DNA from: Marinobacter sp.
Lineage (GTDB): Bacteria > Pseudomonadota > Gammaproteobacteria > Pseudomonadales > Oleiphilaceae
DNA: 63,661 bases
Direction of reading: 5' to 3'
Assembly: GCA_030149475.1 (NCBI GenBank)
Contig: JASBRL010000123.1
Location: 1 to 63,661, forward strand
The position numbers and the translations under genes were made by a program. The notes under the pieces are model-generated. The model made no database searches and was not told the DNA's origin. It was given only the letters and a program-made list of their open reading frames with translations. This document shows, piece after piece, positions 43,500 to 52,310 of the stretch. Each line of letters opens with the position of its first letter. Positions within the stretch are counted from its first letter, which is position 1.

Positions 43500-44891
43500 C
43501 TGTCCGACCATTCTCTGGATACCCTGCGTAACCGTTACGGTGCACGCTGGCGTTGGCTGGCTGTGGTAACGGTCATGCTCGGGACCATGGCCACGGTACT
43601 CAGCGCCACCATTGTGAATGTTGCCCTGCCCGACATCATGCGTGATTTCGGTATCCGTCAGGGTCAGGCACACTGGCTCGCCACCGGTTTTATTGCCGCC
43701 ATGACCACCACTATGCTGAGCAGCAGCTGGTTGCTCGATCATTTCGGCCTGCGCAAAACCCTGGCCGGTGCGATGCTGCTGTTCAGCGGAATATCCATTG
43801 CCGGTGGGTTTGCGCCTACCCCGGAACTGCTGATTGCGGCTCGTATTGGCCAGGGTGCGGTTGCCGGACTGATGCAGCCGATGGCTATGTATCTGGTTTT
43901 TCGGGTGTTCCCCAAAAACCAGCGGGGCCAGGCCATGGGTATTTATGGCATGGGCGTGATACTGGCGCCGGCCCTGGGGCCAGTGCTGGGCGGCGTGCTG
44001 GTCGATCAACTCGACTGGCGTTTTGTCATGTTTGCCCCGGCCCCGGTGACCCTGCTCGGCGTGTGGATGGTCTGGAAATTCCTGCCGTGGCCGGTAAACC
44101 CGCCTGCTCCCTACCCCTTTGACCGGGTCGGATTTGCCTGGCTTGCTACGCTGATTGTCGTCAGCCTTGACGCACTCAACCGATTGCAGCATCCCCAGGG
44201 CAATCGGGGCATGATCGTGGCCGGGGGGTTGGTTGCTCTGGTGAGTCTGGTGGCCTTTGTTGTCCGTGAGCGACGGGTGCCCCACCCCCTGTTGCGGGTG
44301 GGGATGCTGCGTCGCCCCGGGTTTCTCTATGCCAACCTGGGCGCACTCGCGCTGGGGCTGGCCCTGTTTGGCTCTACCTATCTGATACCGCTATTTGTCC
44401 AGGCTGCGCTGAGTTACACCGCCACGGAGGCCGGTCTGCTGATGCTTCCGGCCGGTATCGCACTGGGTATTGTCTTCCCGCTGGCCGGGCGGCTGGCTGA
44501 TCGTCGTTCTCCCCGCAGTCTGATCACCACCGGCATGATCCTGTTTGCCGGATCGGCACTGCTGTTCGCGGTATCCGATACCTCTCTCGGCTTTGTCTGG
44601 CTCGCTCTGTGGGCGGTGATTGGCCGGATCGGTCTGGGCCTGATCATGCCGGCGCTGTCCACCGGAGCGCTGAATCCGCTCGAACCTCATGAGCTGGGGT
44701 ATGGGTCGAGTACGATCAACTTCACCCGCCAGCTTGGCGGTGCCTTCGGGATCAATATCGTCGCACTGACGCTGGAATACGGCGATCATGTCAACGGCTT
44801 GCCTGCGCTCTCGGCATTTCACGGGGCCTGGTGGCTGGTGGCGGCGTCAGTGGGGCTGGCTGTGCTTCCGGTGTCCCGCCTGCGAGGTTGA
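43500..44891 (+). CDS. EmrB/DHA2-family multidrug MFS exporter with probable CTG start
   Basis: A 463-residue exporter of the 14-helix DHA2 family. Motifs: MLGTMATVLSATIVNVALPDI at helix 1, the GAVAGLMQPMAMYLVFR and GMGVILAPALGPVLGGVLVD segments of helices 4-5. No ATG, GTG or TTG lies in frame between the Shine-Dalgarno TGGAGG (43489-43494) and residue 22; the in-frame codon at the right distance is CTG 43500. GTG 43563 would remove the conserved cytoplasmic N-terminus and lacks a ribosome site. CTG start is therefore preferred. It is cotranscribed with marR. No membrane-fusion EmrA is adjacent. Confidence 0.85.
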   Translation: MSDHSLDTLRNRYGARWRWLAVVTVMLGTMATVLSATIVNVALPDIMRDFGIRQGQAHWLATGFIAAMTTTMLSSSWLLDHFGLRKTLAGAMLLFSGISIAGGFAPTPELLIAARIGQGAVAGLMQPMAMYLVFRVFPKNQRGQAMGIYGMGVILAPALGPVLGGVLVDQLDWRFVMFAPAPVTLLGVWMVWKFLPWPVNPPAPYPFDRVGFAWLATLIVVSLDALNRLQHPQGNRGMIVAGGLVALVSLVAFVVRERRVPHPLLRVGMLRRPGFLYANLGALALGLALFGSTYLIPLFVQAALSYTATEAGLLMLPAGIALGIVFPLAGRLADRRSPRSLITTGMILFAGSALLFAVSDTSLGFVWLALWAVIGRIGLGLIMPALSTGALNPLEPHELGYGSSTINFTRQLGGAFGINIVALTLEYGDHVNGLPALSAFHGAWWLVAASVGLAVLPVSRLRG

Positions 44892-44920
44892 TTGCGCCAG
44901 CGTGCCGTATTCTATATACT
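44892..44920 (+). promoter_or_regulatory. Sigma-70 promoter of the manganese riboswitch transcript
   Basis: TTGCGC at 44892-44897 and TATACT at 44915-44920, 17 bases apart, just before the riboswitch. Confidence 0.65.
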
Positions 44921-44926
44921 GCCGAT

Positions 44927-45105
44927 TCCTTCAGGGGAGTAGTCTCATCGGGTGACCGATGGCGCTGGTCAACATACTTGGGGCTCAATCTCCATGGTCA
45001 GCGCGCTCCAGCCGTTTAACGGCGGGAACTGACAAGACCTGAGGTAGTGCCATCTCCCATGGGCGGAGGGTGGCATTGCCTCTTGTCTGACTGTCCGCCC
45101 TGGAG
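44927..45105 (+). promoter_or_regulatory. yybP-ykoY manganese riboswitch
   Basis: TTCAGGGGAGTAG at 44929-44941 and GTCAACATACTTGGGG near 44967-44982 are the two conserved loop segments of the yybP-ykoY family, with CAAGACCTGAGG following near 45033. An expression hairpin, GGGCGGA at 45061-45067 with TCCGCCC at 45094-45100, ends two bases before the TGGAG ribosome site and a TTTTT run. It controls the downstream UPF0016/GDT1 exporter, the best-known target of this riboswitch. Confidence 0.9.
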
Positions 45106-45110
45106 TTTTT

Positions 45111-45686
45111 ATGGACGCCTTTCTTACTTCAGCCTTCGGGGTTTTCATTGCCGAAATCGGTGATAAGACCCAACTGCTATCCCTGTTTCTGGTGACCCGT
45201 TTTGCGCAACGCCTGCCCGTGATCCTGGGGATGCTGGTTGCGACTCTGCTCAACCATGGATTGTCTGTTTTGCTGGGCGCCTGGGTCGCGCACTGGCTGC
45301 CTGCGGCATGGTTACCATGGATCGTGGCGGCCAGCTTTGTGGCGATTGCGCTCTGGCTGCTGATCCCGGACAGGGACGACAGTGAAGACTCCCGTCTGCT
45401 TAAATACGGTGCGTTTACCGCCACCACACTGCTGTTTTTTCTTGCCGAAATAGGTGACAAAACCCAGATTGCCACGGTGGTTCTGGCCGCACGTTACGAT
45501 GCAAGCTTCTGGGTGATAATAGGGACAACCGTTGGTATGCTGGCAGCCAACATACCGGTTATCTTTGCCGGTAAATGGTTGATGGACCGGATGCCGCTGG
45601 CGGTGGCCCGACTGGCTGCCAGCGTGCTGTTTTTTGTGCTCGCGATCGTGACCCTCTGGGCCGCGTTCGGCTCGCATACACCCTGA
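45111..45686 (+). CDS. TMEM165/GDT1 (UPF0016) family manganese exporter
   Basis: A 191-residue membrane protein with six helices made of two homologous halves. Each half has the family motif EIGDKTQ (about residues 14-20 and 113-119) that forms the cation site. Members export Mn2+ (MneA/Mnx) or exchange Ca/Mn for protons. The yybP-ykoY riboswitch directly upstream supports a Mn2+ role. ATG 45111 is close behind TGGAG. Confidence 0.94.
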   Translation: MDAFLTSAFGVFIAEIGDKTQLLSLFLVTRFAQRLPVILGMLVATLLNHGLSVLLGAWVAHWLPAAWLPWIVAASFVAIALWLLIPDRDDSEDSRLLKYGAFTATTLLFFLAEIGDKTQIATVVLAARYDASFWVIIGTTVGMLAANIPVIFAGKWLMDRMPLAVARLAASVLFFVLAIVTLWAAFGSHTP

Positions 45687-45738
45687 CCGGTGGTGGCTTC
45701 GGCCGCAACCGCTCAGGCCTGGCTGGATAGAACGCATT

Positions 45739-46833
45739 ATGACCTGTGGACCCTGTAAACAAGTTGGCTGGTTGTTGCTGATATGCCTGGCATTGCCCGC
45801 CTGGGCCGACGAGTCGGCGGCCAAACCGCAGCCAGAGGCTGCCAAGGCGACGACCCAAAGCACGTCCGACGACCGGCCGCAAGTACCGAGTTGGCCGGTA
45901 ACCAGTGATCTGGTCGGTCACCTGTCGTTCATGACCACCCACTACGAGGATACCTTTGCCGAGATCGGGACCCGCCAGAGTCTGGGGTATCTGGCACTGG
46001 CCAAGGCCAACCCCGGGGTGGATCCATGGCTGCCCGGCGAAGGCACCCAGATCACCCTGCCACGCTTGCACATACTGCCTGATGCCAGGCGCCAGGGAAT
46101 TGTGATTAATCTGGCGGAGTACCGACTTTACTACTTTAATGACGGTAAGGTGAAAGTGTACCCGGTGGGTGTCGGCACCGATGACAACCCGTCACCGTTG
46201 ACCGATGCAACCGTGACCATGCGGCTGGAATCCCCCGCCTGGTATCCGCCGGATAGCGTCCGGGCCGAATACGCGGCGTCGGGTGATCACTTGCCCCGGA
46301 TGATACCGCCCGGGCCTGAAAATCCGCTGGGCTCGTACGCTTTGCTGCTCAGCGCGAAGGGCTACCTGATCCACGGCACCAACAAGGATTTCGGTGTAGG
46401 CACCCAGGTGAGTCATGGCTGTTTCCGGATGTACAACGACGACATCAAACGATTTGTGTACGCGGTCGACAAGGGAACCCACGTCCAGATCGTCAATCAG
46501 CCCGTAAAAATCGGCATGAAGGGTCGGGAAGTGTGGCTCGAGGTGCACCGGCCCCGCGAGCAATATGACGAGGCCACCCGCAACGAGCTCTGGGACCAGA
46601 CGATGAAGATCGTCGCCGACTTCCAGCGGGGTCGGCCGAACCTTGAACTGAAGCGTCAGGCCATCGAACTGGCCGTGGACCAGGCTGACGGTATACCACG
46701 GAGGATCGGAGAGCAGGTGGCCCAGGTGGCCCAGGAAACGTCTACCCGCCGCGATGCCAATGCGGCTCGCCCGGACGTTAAAAAAGGCAAAGCCCCGGCA
46801 TCGGACGACCAGGCGGTCGAAATGTTATTCTGA
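45739..46833 (+). CDS. L,D-transpeptidase with LysM-like N-terminal domain
   Basis: A 364-residue periplasmic enzyme of the ErfK/YbiS family. Signal peptide about residues 1-23 (LALPAWA-DE). The LysM-like segment (about 60-115, GYLALAKANPGVDPWLPGEG) binds peptidoglycan. The YkuD domain (about 120-260) has HGTNKDFGVG and the SHGCFRM catalytic block with Cys near 227. A long charged C-terminal tail (about 265-364) is unusual. It forms 3-3 cross-links or attaches Lpp. It is followed by the nfeD-type gene with a short gap. Confidence 0.91.
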   Translation: MTCGPCKQVGWLLLICLALPAWADESAAKPQPEAAKATTQSTSDDRPQVPSWPVTSDLVGHLSFMTTHYEDTFAEIGTRQSLGYLALAKANPGVDPWLPGEGTQITLPRLHILPDARRQGIVINLAEYRLYYFNDGKVKVYPVGVGTDDNPSPLTDATVTMRLESPAWYPPDSVRAEYAASGDHLPRMIPPGPENPLGSYALLLSAKGYLIHGTNKDFGVGTQVSHGCFRMYNDDIKRFVYAVDKGTHVQIVNQPVKIGMKGREVWLEVHRPREQYDEATRNELWDQTMKIVADFQRGRPNLELKRQAIELAVDQADGIPRRIGEQVAQVAQETSTRRDANAARPDVKKGKAPASDDQAVEMLF

Positions 46834-46872
46834 CCGCCACTGCAGACCGACCGGGGCAAGGAGGCGTCATTG

Positions 46873-48411
46873 ATGCTCTTCCAGACCGGTCAACAGCGCG
46901 TTCGCCCGGGCATCGGGGTACTGATGTTCATGCTCGGTGTGATACTGGCCCCGGTGGCTTTTCCCGGATCAGCCGCCGGAGACAACGAAGCCGCCCGTGT
47001 CCGGGTGCTTACCCTGAACGGTGCCATAGGGCCGGCAACCGCTGACTATCTGGTTCGCGGCATTGAGCAGGCAGCAACGGATCAGGCTGACCTGGTGGTG
47101 TTACAGATGGATACTCCGGGCGGTCTGATGGAATCCATGCGCAAGGTGATTTCCACGATTCTTGCGTCACCGGTTCCGGTTGCCACGTACGTCTCACCAG
47201 CCGGTGCCCGTGCAGCCAGCGCTGGCACCTACATTCTTTATGGTAGCCAGGTTGCCGCCATGGCGCCGACCACCCACCTGGGTTCAGCCACCCCCGTGCA
47301 AATGGGCGGACTGCCAGGCCTGCCTGATGACAAACCGGGCGATAGCCGCAATCCGGTTCCGGAACAAACGACTCCCGCAAAACCGGCCGATGCGGATGGC
47401 TCGTCCACATCGGCCCCCGAAAATGACGCGACCACCAATGACGGCCCGTCCAACACGCCTCGTGGACAGTCCCCCATGGAACGCAAGGTATTGGAGGACG
47501 CAGTCAGCTACATCCGGCAGTTGGCCAAGCGCTATCACCGTAACGCTGACTGGGCCGAGCGTGCGGTGCGTGAAGCGGTCAATCTGGGTGCCGAGGAAGC
47601 CCTGCAGAAGCAGGTGATTGATGTAGTGGCCTCGGACCTGAGAGACCTGTTGACGCAGCTTGATGGCCGCACGGTAATCATGGCGGATGGCACCCGGACC
47701 CTGCACCTGCGTAACCCGACGATCCAGCGGATTGACCCGGACTGGCGCACCGAGCTGCTGTCGGTCATCACCGATCCCAATGTCGCCTACTTCCTGATGA
47801 TCATCGGTTTTTATGGGCTTATCTTTGAGCTGGCCAGCCCGGGCAACCTGTTTCCCGGCGTGATCGGCGGAATCTGTCTGGTGCTGGCGCTGTTTGCCTT
47901 TCAGATACTGTCGGTGAATTACGCCGGCCTGGCGCTGATTCTGCTCGGGCTGAGTTTCATTGTCGGCGAAGCCTTCATGCCCAGCTTCGGTATTCTCGGG
48001 GTGGGCGGGATCATCGCCTTTATTGTCGGATCGATTATTCTGATGGACGGGAGCCACCAGGCGATTTCCCTGCCAGTCATCGGAGGCACGGCAGCGGTGG
48101 CTGGCGGTTTCATTCTGTGGACGGTCCTGCGATTCATGACACTGCGACGGCAGCCTCCGGTCAGTGGCATGGATCAACTGACCGGGGAGCCGGCCGTGGC
48201 GCTGGATGACTTTCTGTTGTCCGAGGGCTCGTATGTGGGCCACATCAGCCTGACGGGAGAACGCTGGAACGCTGTCAGCAACCAACCGGTAACGGCTGGC
48301 GACCTGCTGCAGGTTACCGCGGTCAACGGCCTGACTGCGGAAGTTAAAGCCGCGGGTAACGGGTCGGCGATGGCCGAACACTGGCGGACCGAACTCAATA
48401 AAAAGGAGTAA
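46873..48411 (+). CDS. nfeD: NfeD-family membrane serine protease (long form)
   Basis: A 512-residue protein. Signal or membrane helix residues 15-35, then a ClpP-class serine protease domain (about 45-250): MDTPGGLMESMRK, the nucleophile region GARAASAGTYILYG and Lys in PMERKVLEDA. A Pro/Asp/Ser-rich insertion (about 145-205) is odd. Membrane helices follow (about 310-430) and a C-terminal NfeD OB-fold (about 440-505, GEPAVALDDFLLSEGSYVGH). ATG 46873 follows AAGGAGG. NfeD long forms cleave stomatin-like partners; the next gene six bases away is exactly such a slipin. Confidence 0.93.
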   Translation: MLFQTGQQRVRPGIGVLMFMLGVILAPVAFPGSAAGDNEAARVRVLTLNGAIGPATADYLVRGIEQAATDQADLVVLQMDTPGGLMESMRKVISTILASPVPVATYVSPAGARAASAGTYILYGSQVAAMAPTTHLGSATPVQMGGLPGLPDDKPGDSRNPVPEQTTPAKPADADGSSTSAPENDATTNDGPSNTPRGQSPMERKVLEDAVSYIRQLAKRYHRNADWAERAVREAVNLGAEEALQKQVIDVVASDLRDLLTQLDGRTVIMADGTRTLHLRNPTIQRIDPDWRTELLSVITDPNVAYFLMIIGFYGLIFELASPGNLFPGVIGGICLVLALFAFQILSVNYAGLALILLGLSFIVGEAFMPSFGILGVGGIIAFIVGSIILMDGSHQAISLPVIGGTAAVAGGFILWTVLRFMTLRRQPPVSGMDQLTGEPAVALDDFLLSEGSYVGHISLTGERWNAVSNQPVTAGDLLQVTAVNGLTAEVKAAGNGSAMAEHWRTELNKKE

Positions 48412-48417
48412 ATCAAC

Positions 48418-49206
48418 ATGGGTGGACTCATTGCTTATCTGGCACCGCTGGTCATTCTTCTGCTGATACTGGCTTCTGCGATTCGTATTCTGCCGGAGTA
48501 TCAGCGCGGGGTGGTGTTCTTTCTGGGTCGTTTCCAGGGGGTCAAAGGACCCGGCCTGATGATTATTATTCCCGGCATCCAGCAGATGATCCGCGTGGAC
48601 TTGCGGGTGATCACGCTGGATGTACCGAGCCAGGATGTGATCTCACGGGACAACGTGACCGTGCGGGTCAGCGCGGTGTTGTATTACCGGGTGGTGGACC
48701 CGGAACGCGCGATTATCCGGGTTGAGGATTTTGGTGCGGCGACCAGCCAGCTTTCCCAGACCACGCTTCGGTCGGTGCTGGGCAAGCATGACCTGGACGA
48801 AATGCTGTCAGAGCGGGACAAGCTCAATGCCGATATCCAGGAAATCATCGACAGCCAGACCGCCGAGTGGGGTATCAAAGTTGCCACCGTCGAGATCAAG
48901 CACGTCGACCTGAACGAATCGATGATTCGTGCCATCGCCCGGCAGGCCGAGGCCGAACGGGAACGCCGGGCCAAAGTGATCCATGCCGAGGGTGAACTGC
49001 AGGCTTCCCGAAAGCTGGTGGAAGCGGCACAGGTCATGTCGACCAACTCCGGCGCGATGCAGTTGCGGTACCTGCAGACCCTGGCGGACATGAGCAATAA
49101 TAACTCCTCAACCATCGTCTTTCCGTTGCCGATGGAGCTGTTGGAAACCTTTCGTAAAGGTGGTGGCCAGACCGGAAAGCCGGACACCCCGGACAAGCAG
49201 GCATAA
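48418..49206 (+). CDS. Slipin / stomatin-like SPFH protein
   Basis: A 262-residue membrane-anchored SPFH (band 7) protein. N-terminal helix (about residues 3-25), then the SPFH domain: [44 protein letters not shown], and a long coiled coil ([20 protein letters not shown]). The C-terminal [14 protein letters not shown] hydrophobic patch is the NfeD protease cleavage region. It probably forms membrane oligomers with NfeD in membrane microdomain maintenance. Confidence 0.94.
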   Translation: MGGLIAYLAPLVILLLILASAIRILPEYQRGVVFFLGRFQGVKGPGLMIIIPGIQQMIRVDLRVITLDVPSQDVISRDNVTVRVSAVLYYRVVDPERAIIRVEDFGAATSQLSQTTLRSVLGKHDLDEMLSERDKLNADIQEIIDSQTAEWGIKVATVEIKHVDLNESMIRAIARQAEAERERRAKVIHAEGELQASRKLVEAAQVMSTNSGAMQLRYLQTLADMSNNNSSTIVFPLPMELLETFRKGGGQTGKPDTPDKQA

Positions 49207-49236
49207 AAAAGGCCGGTTAATGCCAAGCCATCCACT

Positions 49237-49296
49237 TAAGGAAGCGCTGAACACGTCGTCGGTTACGCTTCTGGCCACCCGATTGTTCAGTGCTTC
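49237..49296. repeat. Inverted-repeat element, copy B
   Basis: GAAGCGCTGAACA at 49241-49253 pairs with TGTTCAGTGCTTC at 49284-49296 with one mismatch, preceded by TAAG. A terminator role for the slipin operon is also possible, but the arm recurs at 41578-41592. Confidence 0.55.
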
Positions 49297-49352
49297 ATTA
49301 TGGGACCGGGACCAAATTCAGCCTTCCTGACCAACTCCGCCGCTGTCAGTTT

Positions 49353-49886
49353 TCAGTCGCCCAGGTTGCCGAGCCTGCCCGCTTCTACAATTTCGATCCA
49401 GTAACCATCGACGTCCTTAACAAAGGCTACGTCTCGCATCTTGCCCTGTTCCGGCCGTTTTACGTAGGTGACCGCGTTGGCATCAAACCAGGCAATGGCG
49501 GCATCAAGGTCAGGCACTGACATGCAGATATGGCCGAAGCCCTGAGGTTCAGCGTTGCCATCGTGATACGCGAAATTGTTCTGATGTTCGGTGCCCCAGT
49601 TGTGGGTCAGCTCCAGAACCCCGGTCTGACTGAACGTCCAGACGGTTCGTTCGCGCCTGCTCTCGGGTATCTGGTGGTCTGGAGAGACACTCGTCAAAAA
49701 ATAGAGTGAAAACTGCATCTCCTCAAAATCCAGCCGCCGAAGCACGGTCATGCCCATCACGTGGGTATAGAATGCAAGTGACTTCTCCGGATCCTTAACC
49801 CGAAGCATGGTGTGATTGAGACGAAATCCCCGAGTCTCGCTGGTTGGCGGATTGACCCCGGGGTAGTTCTCACCTTCAAATCCCAT
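49353..49886 (-). CDS. gloA: Lactoylglutathione lyase (glyoxalase I)
   Basis: A 177-residue VOC-fold metalloenzyme that converts the methylglyoxal-glutathione hemithioacetal to lactoylglutathione. Blocks: RLNHTMLRVKDPEKSLAFYT (metal His), LELTHNWGTE (metal Glu), GFGHICMSVPD (second His) and the last Glu in GYWIEIVE. The longer eukaryote/Pseudomonas-type form fits. ATG 49886 begins MGFEGENYPG. It lies 53 bases downstream of the GMC oxidoreductase gene in the same direction, so co-transcription is possible. Confidence 0.93.
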   Translation of the reverse strand: MGFEGENYPGVNPPTSETRGFRLNHTMLRVKDPEKSLAFYTHVMGMTVLRRLDFEEMQFSLYFLTSVSPDHQIPESRRERTVWTFSQTGVLELTHNWGTEHQNNFAYHDGNAEPQGFGHICMSVPDLDAAIAWFDANAVTYVKRPEQGKMRDVAFVKDVDGYWIEIVEAGRLGNLGD

Positions 49887-49939
49887 TCTGTTTCTCCTGG
49901 TCCAGACCACGGTATATCACTGATGTATCGGGGAACGGT

Positions 49940-51523
49940 TTAAACCGTTCCCTGCTTGAGCATGCGGCCCAGGTTTTCGGCCTGGCGCACGGCCAGTGCG
50001 ACAATGGTGAGTGTCGGGTTCTCAGCCGCCGAGGTGGTGAACTGGCTGCCATCGGAAATAAACAGGTTCGGAATGTCATGGCTCTGACCGACGCTGTTAC
50101 ACACGCCATCCTCAGCCCTGGCGCTCATGCGGCATGAGCCAAGGTTGTGAGTAGATGGGTAGGGCGGCGTACGAATCGTTTCCAGGGCACCAACTGCATT
50201 GTAAATGGCCTCGCCGCGCCCGAAAGCATGCTCACGCATCGCCAGATCATTGTCGTGATCATCGTAATGAACGTTCGCAACCGGCATACCGTGGGCGTCC
50301 TTGATATCCGGGTTGAGCGTGATGCGGTTCGATTCGCGGGGCATGTCTTCTCCGACGAGCCACATACCCGCCATGTGAGCGTACTGATCCATGGAGTGAG
50401 TGAATTCCCGCCCCCAGGCGCCCGGGTTCAGAAACGCCGCCATAAAGGGCAGTCCCAGTGACAGGGTTTCCATTTCGTAGCCTGCGACGAAGCCGCGGGA
50501 CGGGTCGTTATGCGCCTCATCGCGAATGATGCCAGCCATGGTCGTACCGCGGTACATATGCACCGGTTTTTCAAACGTAGCGTAGACCGATCCGGTCATG
50601 TGGCGCATATAATTGCGGCCCACCTGTCCGGAACGGTTGGCGAGCCCGTCCGGAAACATGCTTGATGCTGAATTCAACAGCAGGCGCGGTGTCTCGATGG
50701 AATTCCCGGCAACCGCAACTACGCGTGCTTTCTGGCGCTGTTCCTTACCATCGCTGTCAAAATAGACCACCGCGTTCACGCGGCCCTTCTTGTCATGTTC
50801 GATGCGGGCAACGTGAGACTCCGCTCGCAGCTCCATATGTCCGGTTGCAATACCCTCGGGCAGATCCGTGTAGAGTGTTGACCATTTTGCCCCGAAACGG
50901 CAGCCCTGGAAGCAAAAACCCCGCTGTTGACAGGACAGCCGACCTTTGCGTGGCGCGCTGTTGATAGCCATGTGCCCCGTGTTGCAGTTGTAGCCGAGTT
51001 TTTGGGCGCCCGCGTGCATGACTTTGAAATTGTTGTTGCCCGGCAATCCACCGATGCCGTTGGTGCGGGTGACGCCCATTCGGTCTTCCGCGTTGGCATA
51101 GTAGGCTTCCAGGTCGTCGTAGCTGATGGGCCAGTCAAGCAGATTAGCACCCTTGATATCCCCGTAGGTCGTGCGGGCCTTGAACTCGTGGGGTTGTAAT
51201 CGCAGGCTGGCACCGGCCCAGTGGATGGTTGTTCCGCCCACGGCCTTGACAATCCAGGCGGGCAGGCCGGAAAAATCCCTGGCGAGCCGGAAGCTGCCGG
51301 AGGTGGTGCGCGGGTCCAGCCAGGCAAGCTGGTTGAACGAGGCCCATTCATCGGCCAGAAAATCCGCGGTTGTGTGCAGGGCGCCCGCTTCGAGAACGAC
51401 AGTATCGATCCCCTGCTGGGCAAGTTCATTGGCCAGCGTCCCGCCACCGGCACCGGAGCCAATAATGACAACGACATTGTCGTCATCGTGGGAAAACGTT
51501 TTCTGTTTTTCAGTCAAAGACAT
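49940..51523 (-). CDS. GMC-family FAD oxidoreductase, large subunit
   Basis: A 527-residue GMC flavoprotein. FAD motif GSGAGGGTLANELAQQG at about residues 22-38, LEAGA, the substrate-side GGTTIHWAGAS, and the C-terminal HNLGSCRMS with active-site His followed by NLFISDGSQFTTSAAENPTLT. It matches membrane-bound gluconate/sorbitol-type dehydrogenase large subunits. The upstream Tat-exported small subunit (52-base gap) should carry it to the periplasm. A cytochrome c subunit, normally third partner, is not adjacent. Substrate unknown. Confidence 0.9.
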   Translation of the reverse strand: MSLTEKQKTFSHDDDNVVVIIGSGAGGGTLANELAQQGIDTVVLEAGALHTTADFLADEWASFNQLAWLDPRTTSGSFRLARDFSGLPAWIVKAVGGTTIHWAGASLRLQPHEFKARTTYGDIKGANLLDWPISYDDLEAYYANAEDRMGVTRTNGIGGLPGNNNFKVMHAGAQKLGYNCNTGHMAINSAPRKGRLSCQQRGFCFQGCRFGAKWSTLYTDLPEGIATGHMELRAESHVARIEHDKKGRVNAVVYFDSDGKEQRQKARVVAVAGNSIETPRLLLNSASSMFPDGLANRSGQVGRNYMRHMTGSVYATFEKPVHMYRGTTMAGIIRDEAHNDPSRGFVAGYEMETLSLGLPFMAAFLNPGAWGREFTHSMDQYAHMAGMWLVGEDMPRESNRITLNPDIKDAHGMPVANVHYDDHDNDLAMREHAFGRGEAIYNAVGALETIRTPPYPSTHNLGSCRMSARAEDGVCNSVGQSHDIPNLFISDGSQFTTSAAENPTLTIVALAVRQAENLGRMLKQGTV

Positions 51524-51575
51524 GGCTTTCTCCAGACTGCTTTATTGTTGTGTGATGGGTCAGAGCAACGGACCA

Positions 51576-52121
51576 TCAGGTTGGTATGACGCCGCTGTCC
51601 TTAAGAGGTGGCTCCGGCAACCAGTCAAGATCATTAAATCCCGCGTACAGGTAACCCCCATCGCCCGCACTGCCCTGATAGCCAAAGTGCGCAAACGCCA
51701 ACTCGTTGTTATAGAGTGAAACGACCGCGGTGCTGCGGATTTTTTCGAAGAACGGTGAACCTGCCATTGCTTCCACCAGGCGGAATTGTTCTTCGGTGCC
51801 CAGATTGCGCCAATTGCCCCCGGAACGATCATTCAGCGTGCGAACGCCAGTCGAGAGCAGATTGTTCACTGTATTATCGGCGGCGGCTGAGTCCAGGTCT
51901 TTGACGACCAGCGCGTAAACGGCGTCCTCCAGAGTGGCATGAGGGAATATATAACGTGTGACCTTGAGGAGGGTGTCCCCCTCAGCCTCGGACAGGTGAT
52001 TTAACGGTAAAGACCAGGCCCTGGACGGCGCCAGCAATGCGATCGCACCATTGCTGAAAGCCAGAGTCCCTACCAGGACGTTCCGGCTATTTCGAAGAAA
52101 GGCCCTTCGGGATAGTGACAT
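51576..52121 (-). CDS. Tat-exported small subunit of GMC dehydrogenase
   Basis: A 181-residue gluconate 2-dehydrogenase subunit 3-like protein. A twin-arginine signal SRRAFLRNS at residues 4-12, then a hydrophobic stretch to about 33. The body is helical (LKVTRYIFPHATLEDAVYALVV, LGTEEQFRLVEAMAGSPFFE). It precedes the GMC large subunit and should chaperone it through Tat. It is divergent from a LysR regulator across about 190 bases. Confidence 0.88.
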   Translation of the reverse strand: MSLSRRAFLRNSRNVLVGTLAFSNGAIALLAPSRAWSLPLNHLSEAEGDTLLKVTRYIFPHATLEDAVYALVVKDLDSAAADNTVNNLLSTGVRTLNDRSGGNWRNLGTEEQFRLVEAMAGSPFFEKIRSTAVVSLYNNELAFAHFGYQGSAGDGGYLYAGFNDLDWLPEPPLKDSGVIPT

Positions 52122-52310
52122 TTCGACTCCTCACAAAGTCGGCTCTGAAGCTTTCAGTGGAAGACCTCGGCCGCTTTGATTTGTTGTTGTGATCAGGATG
52201 CTTATTTACCACTTTATTCAGAGTAGACAGTGGTCGACGTGATCTGTTAGGAAATATTTTGGCTTTCTTAATTCCAGAAAATGGGACAATCGGCACGGAC
52301 GGAGGTGGAT

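Noticed and set aside
45111..45475. A minus-strand frame over the riboswitch and exporter
   Set aside because: It is antisense to the conserved yybP-ykoY loops and to both EIGDKTQ motifs.
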